Shown here one piece after another: positions 61,401 through 64,000 of a stretch of DNA of 64,000 nt. Each line of letters starts with the position of its first letter. Position 1 is the stretch's first letter. Made by a program: the position numbers and the translations under genes. The DNA is from Dokdonella fugitiva (GTDB lineage Bacteria; Pseudomonadota; Gammaproteobacteria; Xanthomonadales; Rhodanobacteraceae): NCBI RefSeq assembly GCF_014138265.1, contig NZ_JACGXL010000008.1:124001-188000 (forward strand), in the 5' to 3' direction. The notes below the pieces were generated by a model. That model searched no databases, was not told where the DNA came from, and worked only from the letters and a program-made list of their open reading frames with translations.

Positions 61401-64000
61401 GCCGACACGATCCCGGCGACCATCACGGGTGCGACCTGGACCTGCGCCGGCACCGGCGGTGCGACCTGTCCGGCGACGGGCAGCGGCAACATCAACGCGA
61501 CGGTGAACATCCCGGTCGGCGGCAACGCGACCTTCACCGTGACCGGCACGCTCAGCGCGACCGCGACCGGCACCTTGAGCAACACCGCGACGGTCGCCGT
61601 GCCCGCCGGCACGACCGATCCGACGCCGGGCAACAACAGCGCGACCGACACGGATACGCTGAGCCCGAATGCCGATCTCGCGATCAGCAAGACCGACGGC
61701 AGCGCGAGCGCGACGCCGGGCTCGCCGATCACCTACACGATCGTCGCGAGCAACGCGGGCCCGAGTGCGGTCACCGGTGCGACCGTCGCCGACACGATCC
61801 CGGCGACGATCACGGGCGCGACCTGGACTTGCGTCGGCGCGGGCGGTGGCACGTGCCCGGCGAGCGGCAGCGGCCCCATCGCGGCGACGGTGAACCTGCC
61901 GGTCGGCGGCACGGCGACGTTCACGCTGAGCGGCACGGTCAGCGCGAGTGCGACCGGCACGCTCACGAACACGGCGACGATCAGCGCGCCCGCGGGCACG
62001 ACCGATCCGACCCCGGGCAACAACAGCGCGACCGACAGCGACACGCTGTCGGGCAGTGCCGACATCGAAGCGCACAAGACCGGTCCGGCCAGCGTGACCG
62101 CCGGCGCGGCGATCGCCTACAGCGTCGTCGTCACCAACCACGGTCCGAGCGACGCGAACGGCACGACCTTCAGCGACGCGGTGCCGGCCGGCATCACGGG
62201 TGTCACCGCCAGTTGCGGTACGCCGACCGGCGGTGCCGTCTGCGGAACCGTCAACGTCGCGGGCAACAGCGTGACGAGCACGGTCACGACCCTGCCGAGC
62301 GGCGCGAGCGTGACCTTCACGATCGGCGGCACCGCACCGGCGGATCCGGGTTCGCTCGGCAACACGGCGAGCGCGCAGCCGCCCGCGGGTATCACCGATC
62401 CGGTGCCCGTGAACAACAGCTCGAGCGTGTCGACGACGGTCGACGCCTCGGCCGATGTCGCGATCGCGAAGACCGGCCCTTCCACGGTCGCTTCGGGTGC
62501 GCCGATCAGCTACACGCTCGTGGTCTCGAACGCGGGCCCGAGCGCGGCCGACGGCACGACGTACTCGGATGCGGTGCCTGCCGCGATCACCGGCGTGACC
62601 GCGAGTTGCGGCTCGCCGAGCGGTGGCGCGACCTGCGCCGCACCGACGATCGCCGGCAACACCGTCTCCGGCAGCGTGCCGACCCTGCCGGCCGGCGGCT
62701 CCGTCACGATCACGATCAGCGGCACCGCATCGTTCGGCGCGCAGTCGTTCACCAACACGGCGACGGTGACGGGACCGGTGGGCGTGCCCGACCCGAACGG
62801 CGCGAACAACAGCTCGAGCGTGACCACGTCGATCGGCGCGGCCGCCGACATCGCGCTGACCAAGACGGTCGACAACACCGCGCCGAACGTCGGCCAGACC
62901 GTCACGTTCACGATCACCGCGAGCAACTCCGGTCCGAACGACGCGAGCGGCGTCGCGGTCACCGACAGCCTGCCGTTCGGTTTGGGCTTCGTCTCGGCGA
63001 CGCCGTCGGTCGGCACGTACGTGCCGGCGACCGGCCTGTGGACGATCGGCGCGCTCGCGAACGGCGACAGCGCGACCCTGCTCATCGTCGCGAGCATCGA
63101 CGTGCCCGGCGCACTGACCAACACGGTCGCGGTGAGCGCTTCCGACCAGCCCGATCCGAACACGAGCAACAACTCGGCAGGCGCGTCGGTGAATGCGGGA
63201 GCGAGCGCGGACATCGCGGTCGCGAAGACGGTCGACGACGCGACGCCCAACGTCGGTGCGACGATCACCTACACGATCACCGCGAACAACGGCGGCCCGA
63301 ACGACGCGACCGGCGTCGAAGTCACCGACAACCTGCCGGCCGGCACGACGTTCGTCTCGGCGACGCCATCTCAGGGCACGTATGCGGGCGGCGTCTGGAG
63401 CGTGGGTGCGCTCGCCAACGGCGCGAGCGCGACGCTCGCGATCAGCGCGACCGTCGACGCAGCGGGTTCGATCGTCAACACCGCGACGATCACGCACGAG
63501 GATCAGTTCGATCCGGTCGGCGCGAACAACCAGGCCGGCACGACGATCAACGGTCAGCAGGCCGACCTCGGCGTGACCAAGACGGTCGACGATGCGGCGC
63601 CGGACGTCGGCGACAGCGTCACGTTCACGGTCACGGTGCACAACAACGGCCCGTCCGACGCGACCGGCGTCGCGCTCTCCGACGCGCTGCCGGCCGGCCT
63701 CGTGTTCGTCTCGGCGACGCCGTCGCAGGGTACGTACGACAACCTCGCGGGTGTCTGGACCGTCGGCACGCTGACCGCCGCGGGCTCCAGCTCGGGCGCG
63801 ACGCTGACGATCGTCGCCGATGTCGCGGCGGCCGGCGCGATGACCAACACGGCGAGCGTGAGCGCGTCCGACCAGCCCGACCCGAACGGCGCGAACAACA
63901 GCGCGAGCGCGTCGCTCAACGGCAATCCGCTCGCGGATCTCGTCGTCGCGAAGACGGGCCCGGCCACGGTCACGCCGGGTGACGACATCGCCTACACGAT
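52419..64000 (+). CDS. Giant exported DUF11-repeat protein (runs off the window)
   Basis: An uninterrupted frame of 3860 codons without stop at the window end. The start has AAGGGGA seven bases upstream; the signal peptide (GMGGLAALLVGITSSANA) lies at about 41-58. The first ~400 residues are a globular region (GAITFVGNSLGLSRAAGNGG, LTIPAGSTIIHAELIWGGSE) seen in surface proteins. A first DUF11-like domain begins near 53625. Then 26 complete units of about 118-131 residues start at 54000 and a 27th is cut off. Type units read AnLxITKTDGxxxATPGSPIxYTIVASNAGPS..TVTGTV..TANTATIAxPAGTTDPTPGNNSATD. Likely a surface adhesin or filament of beta-sandwich beads; export route unknown. Confidence 0.92.
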   Translation, partial: MLISSGRVAARERFSLSGATAQLQKPLRHSISLSKSLRRIGMGGLAALLVGITSSANAAYVQRYSTTTRGAITFVGNSLGLSRAAGNGGLTAPGTADSIGALSTTNTALQVGTYPAGTTADWHLDGSSAILTIPAGSTIIHAELIWGGSEVGGADDVTASIDTPVTFAMPGGTTTTVGPNAAASQVGGGRYIRAADVTDLVVAAGTGTYTVSGVPATRGNTDTDNAAGWTLAVVYSNSTLAVRNMTIFVGAEIGGAGAASVSGFCTPSSGALNGRVLVTAIEGDASRTGDTFLFGTSATLTNANRLSGTNNPIGNFFASQINGDTGALVTTGTFGTRNHNAAAGTNISGGRQGWDITNVDGSAQLVNNQTIAYAQGTTTGDQYTVAGLGLQIDVFAPSFPVTVKQVDRTSTYVGDTITYTVTLNNNGGSTANNIVFNDPVPANTSFVAGSFKIDGVTQAGVLSPVGVAMGSIANGAQKVVTFQVHVDSLPASHEITNSANWTYNYTACSSTLPGSVTTNEVSTPIPVADLSITKTDGSATATLGGPISYTIVASNAGTATATGAIVSDTIPAAILGATWTAAYAGGASGPASGSGNINASVNLPTGGTATFTVTGTVDPAATGTLANTAAIAAPVGITDPNTGNNSATDTDTLSAQANLGITKTDGATNATPGAPITYTIVASNAGPSTATGATVADTIPGNITGATWTVAYAGGASGPASGSGNINASVNLPSGGTATFTVTGTISASATGTLSNTATVTVPAGVTDPTPGNNSATDSDTLNPSANLSVSKTDGSTTYTPGASITYTIVAGNAGPSIANGATVSDTIPASITGATWTVAYAGGASGPASGSGNINASVNLPVGGTATFTVTGTVGAGTTGSLSNTATIAVPAGTTDPTPGNNSATDLDTANPQANLGITKTDGATSATPGSPISYTIVASNAGPSTATGATVTDTIPASITGAAWTAVYAGGASGPASGSGNINASVNLPVGGTATFTVTGTISATATGTLANTATIAAPAGTTDPTPGNNSATDSDTLNPSADLAITKTDGAANATPGNTISYTIVASNAGPSTATGATVSDTIPANITGATWTAAYAGGASGPASGSGNIAASVTLPSGGTATFTVTGTISPTATGSLANTATIAAPAGVTDPTPGNNSATDTDTLNPSANLAITKTDGATSATPGNAITYTIVASNAGPSTATGATVTDTIPASITGATWTVAYAGGASGPASGSGNISASVTLPSGGTATFTVTGTISASATGTLANTATIAAPAGVTDPTPANNSATDSDTLNASADIRTVKTGPAAVGYGGALNYSVVVTNLGPSDANGTTFSDVVPASITGVSANCNTPTGGAACGAVNLAGNTVTSTITTLPSGASVTFTIAGTAPTSGASVTNSATANPPAGTTDPSTGNNTGSATTNLLQPQLTVTKAATPTPFIVGQPASYTITVSNGGAGPTAGNITIADTLPAGITLASASGTNWSCSGTGTLSCTYTGTIAAGGSATLTLDVNVGAGAANGNNSATASGGGDPTCPAQSRCTGTTTVPVNPSADIAIGKSVDNPTPNVGDAVTFTVTATNNGPNAATGVAVNDALPSGLAFVSATPSQGTYDNNTGVWAIGAIGNGASVTLDIVATVLTPGAITNTATKSAGDQFDPNAGNNAGSASLNAQPSADLQVSKTVNTATPNLGTNVTYTITVVNAGPNDATNVSVDDLLPAGLVFVSATPSQGVYDDGVGLWTIGSVAAGDTVTLQIVATVTLPGDITNTATVDADEHDPNTTNNTGGVTLNGQSADIQVLKGVDNANPVRGDTVTFTITATNNGPSAATGVVISDLLPAGLSFVSATPSVGTYDNLTGTWTIGGLAASGAGATATLTVVADVDTDSGFTNTASLTAIDQTDPNPANNSASVVVTPIASADLSITKTDGSASATPGAPVTYTIVASNAGPSPANGATIIDTLPAQISGASWTCVGAGGASCAFASGVGDINTLADIPAGGSVTFTVTGTIAANASGTLANTATVAPPAGTSDPDNGNNSATDSDTLNASANLAISKTDGSGTATPGSPITYTIVASNAGPSDANGVTVTDAIPASITGASWTCVATGAAACTSPSGSGSINTTVDLPAGDSVTFTVIGTIAPTATGTLANTATIVPPVGTTDPDPNDDTSTDSDSLTPQADLAISKTDGATSATPGSPISYTIVASNAGPSTATNATVTDAVPAAILGATWTCVGAGGATCPASGSGNINASVTIPSGASVTFTVTGTVSAAATGTLANTASVAAPAGTTDPNGSNNSATDSDTLAASANLAISKTDGAASATPGSPITYTIVATNAGPSNAVGATVADTIPASIAGATWACVGAGGATCPASGSGNINATVNVPVGGSVTFTVSGTVSASATGTLANTATIAPPAGTTDPTPGDNSATDSDTLTPSANLAISKTDGSASATPGSPISYTIVASNAGPSTATAAVVADTIPATITGATWTAAYAGGASGPASGSGNINATVNIPVGGTATFTVSGTVSASAAGSLSNTATVAPPAGTTDPTPGDNSATDTDTLTPQGDLSISKTDGSANATPGASITYTIVAGNSGPSNVTGAIVADAIPASITGATWTCIGAGGGTCPAGGSGNINATVNLPVGGTATFTVSGTVSASATGTLANTATIAPPAGTIDPTPGNDSATDSDTLTPSANLAISKTDGSASATPGSPISYTIVASNAGPSTATAAVVADTIPATITGATWTAAYAGGASGPASGSGNINATVNIPVGGTATFTVSGTVSASATGSLSNTATVTPPAGTTDPTPGDNSATDTDTLNPNADLAISKTDGAASATPGSPISYTIVASNAGPSNATGATVADTVPATITGATWTAVYAGGASGPASGSGNIAATVNIPVGGTATFTLAGTVSASATGSLANTATIAAPAGTTDPTPGNNSATDTDTLNPQADLMVSKTDGSATATPGNTVTYTIVASNAGPSNATGATVADTIPATITGATWTCAGTGGATCPATGSGNINATVNIPVGGNATFTVTGTLSATATGTLSNTATVAVPAGTTDPTPGNNSATDTDTLSPNADLAISKTDGSASATPGSPITYTIVASNAGPSAVTGATVADTIPATITGATWTCVGAGGGTCPASGSGPIAATVNLPVGGTATFTLSGTVSASATGTLTNTATISAPAGTTDPTPGNNSATDSDTLSGSADIEAHKTGPASVTAGAAIAYSVVVTNHGPSDANGTTFSDAVPAGITGVTASCGTPTGGAVCGTVNVAGNSVTSTVTTLPSGASVTFTIGGTAPADPGSLGNTASAQPPAGITDPVPVNNSSSVSTTVDASADVAIAKTGPSTVASGAPISYTLVVSNAGPSAADGTTYSDAVPAAITGVTASCGSPSGGATCAAPTIAGNTVSGSVPTLPAGGSVTITISGTASFGAQSFTNTATVTGPVGVPDPNGANNSSSVTTSIGAAADIALTKTVDNTAPNVGQTVTFTITASNSGPNDASGVAVTDSLPFGLGFVSATPSVGTYVPATGLWTIGALANGDSATLLIVASIDVPGALTNTVAVSASDQPDPNTSNNSAGASVNAGASADIAVAKTVDDATPNVGATITYTITANNGGPNDATGVEVTDNLPAGTTFVSATPSQGTYAGGVWSVGALANGASATLAISATVDAAGSIVNTATITHEDQFDPVGANNQAGTTINGQQADLGVTKTVDDAAPDVGDSVTFTVTVHNNGPSDATGVALSDALPAGLVFVSATPSQGTYDNLAGVWTVGTLTAAGSSSGATLTIVADVAAAGAMTNTASVSASDQPDPNGANNSASASLNGNPLADLVVAKTGPATVTPGDDIAYT
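54000..56321 (+). repeat. DUF11 units 1-6 (type A, cysteine-free, 387 bp each)
   Basis: Unit starts at 54000, 54387, 54774, 55161, 55548 and 55935, all exactly 387 bp (129 aa). Each holds ATWTnxYAGGASGPASGSGN where other units have a cysteine pair. Confidence 0.9.
56322..58181 (+). repeat. DUF11 units 7-11 (KTGP, cysteine-rich and FVSATPSQGTY types)
   Basis: Unit 7 (56322) is the ADIxxxKTGP type with CNTPTGGAAC. Unit 8 (56715) has two cysteine pairs. Units 9-11 (57090, 57453, 57810) are the shorter FVSATPSnGTYD type of about 119-125 aa. Confidence 0.85.
58182..62057 (+). repeat. DUF11 units 12-21 (type A, mixed cysteine and cysteine-free)
   Basis: Unit starts at 58182, 58572, 58962, 59349, 59736, 60123, 60510, 60897, 61284 and 61671, spaced 387-390 bp. 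Units 12-15, 17, 20 and 21 have a WxCnnnxGGxxC-type pair; units 16, 18 and 19 have the cysteine-free YAGGASGP version. Units 16 and 18 are almost identical in DNA. Confidence 0.9.
62058..64000 (+). repeat. DUF11 units 22-27 (KTGP pair, three FVSATPS units, partial unit)
   Basis: Units 22 (62058) and 23 (62451) are of the KTGP type with ASCGnPxGGAxC. Units 24-26 (62844, 63207, 63561) are of the FVSATPS type. Unit 27 (63933) opens as KTGP type and is cut by the window end. The order copies that of units 7-11. Confidence 0.85.

Noticed and set aside
56841-63641. 2266-codon open frame on the minus strand
   Set aside because: It is the antisense shadow of the DUF11 repeats. The 387-bp period, a multiple of three, and the GC-rich codons remove stops; its translation is Arg/Ala-rich without any domain, while the sense frame has a signal peptide and clear DUF11 units.
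53939-63982. Long plus-strand frames rich in Arg, Asp and Gln (53939-57391 and 58004-63982)
   Set aside because: They are the shifted frame of the DUF11 gene; the frame starting at 52419 stays open through to 64000 and gives the recognisable repeats.
54164-63988. Series of minus-strand ORFs of about 80-250 codons with LSVALLLPGVGSVVPAG-type repeats
   Set aside because: Regular shadows of each DUF11 unit, spaced by the repeat period, without ribosome sites.

Overview
The window comes from a GC-rich gammaproteobacterium, most likely of the Xanthomonadales and probably Rhodanobacteraceae or a close relative. This is inferred, not proven. The grounds are the codon use, the two families of intergenic palindromes (CTCTCCCGC..GCGGGAGAG and GTGGGAGCGGC..GCCGCGAT), the fadE/etfAB/ETF-QO set, and exported proteins that end in an IFxxGF[DE] motif. 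I saw no rRNA, tRNA, insertion sequence or CRISPR array.

Positions 1-13.7 kb hold ordinary chromosomal genes: the N-terminus of a UvrA-like ATPase, an AraC/VOC pair, an alpha/beta hydrolase, a PEP-mutase-family lyase, DUF302 and DUF305 proteins coupled to a beta-propeller protein, a second AraC regulator, a 49-residue cysteine-rich protein, a Dyp peroxidase, a small MscS channel and a cbpA-cbpM co-chaperone pair. Long non-coding stretches between them are packed with palindromic repeats, a triplicated block of about 250 bp and a degenerate 21-bp tandem array.

Positions 13.8-23.9 kb form a defence island with visibly lower GC. One minus-strand operon reads hsdM (frameshifted) - hsdS - unknown 278-aa gene - hsdR - DUF262/HNH nuclease - PUA/EVE-like small protein. 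It is flanked by a divergent Fic-domain gene with a convergent small ORF that carries a Fic-inhibitor-like motif. This is the most promising place for an undescribed system.

Positions 24-52 kb return to core metabolism: a TetR regulator divergent from fadE, a DUF4442 thioesterase-like protein, a cytosine-deaminase-like enzyme, S-formylglutathione hydrolase, a NUDIX hydrolase, an NTT-like MFS transporter, a MOSC protein, a GMC oxidoreductase, a YjgN-like membrane protein coupled to an M48 peptidase, etfBA, an ATP-grasp enzyme, a haem-binding diguanylate cyclase, outer-membrane phospholipase A, ETF-ubiquinone oxidoreductase and an amidase. FadE, EtfAB and ETF-QO together form a route carrying electrons from fatty-acid oxidation to ubiquinone. 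Between 42 and 48 kb lies a cluster of exported or surface proteins: two right-handed-repeat 'choice-of-anchor' proteins, a collagen-like protein with 64 perfect Gly-X-Y triplets, and a small exported partner.

From 52.4 kb to the end one open frame of at least 3860 codons encodes a giant exported DUF11-repeat protein with 26 complete repeat units in a higher-order order. It runs off the window.
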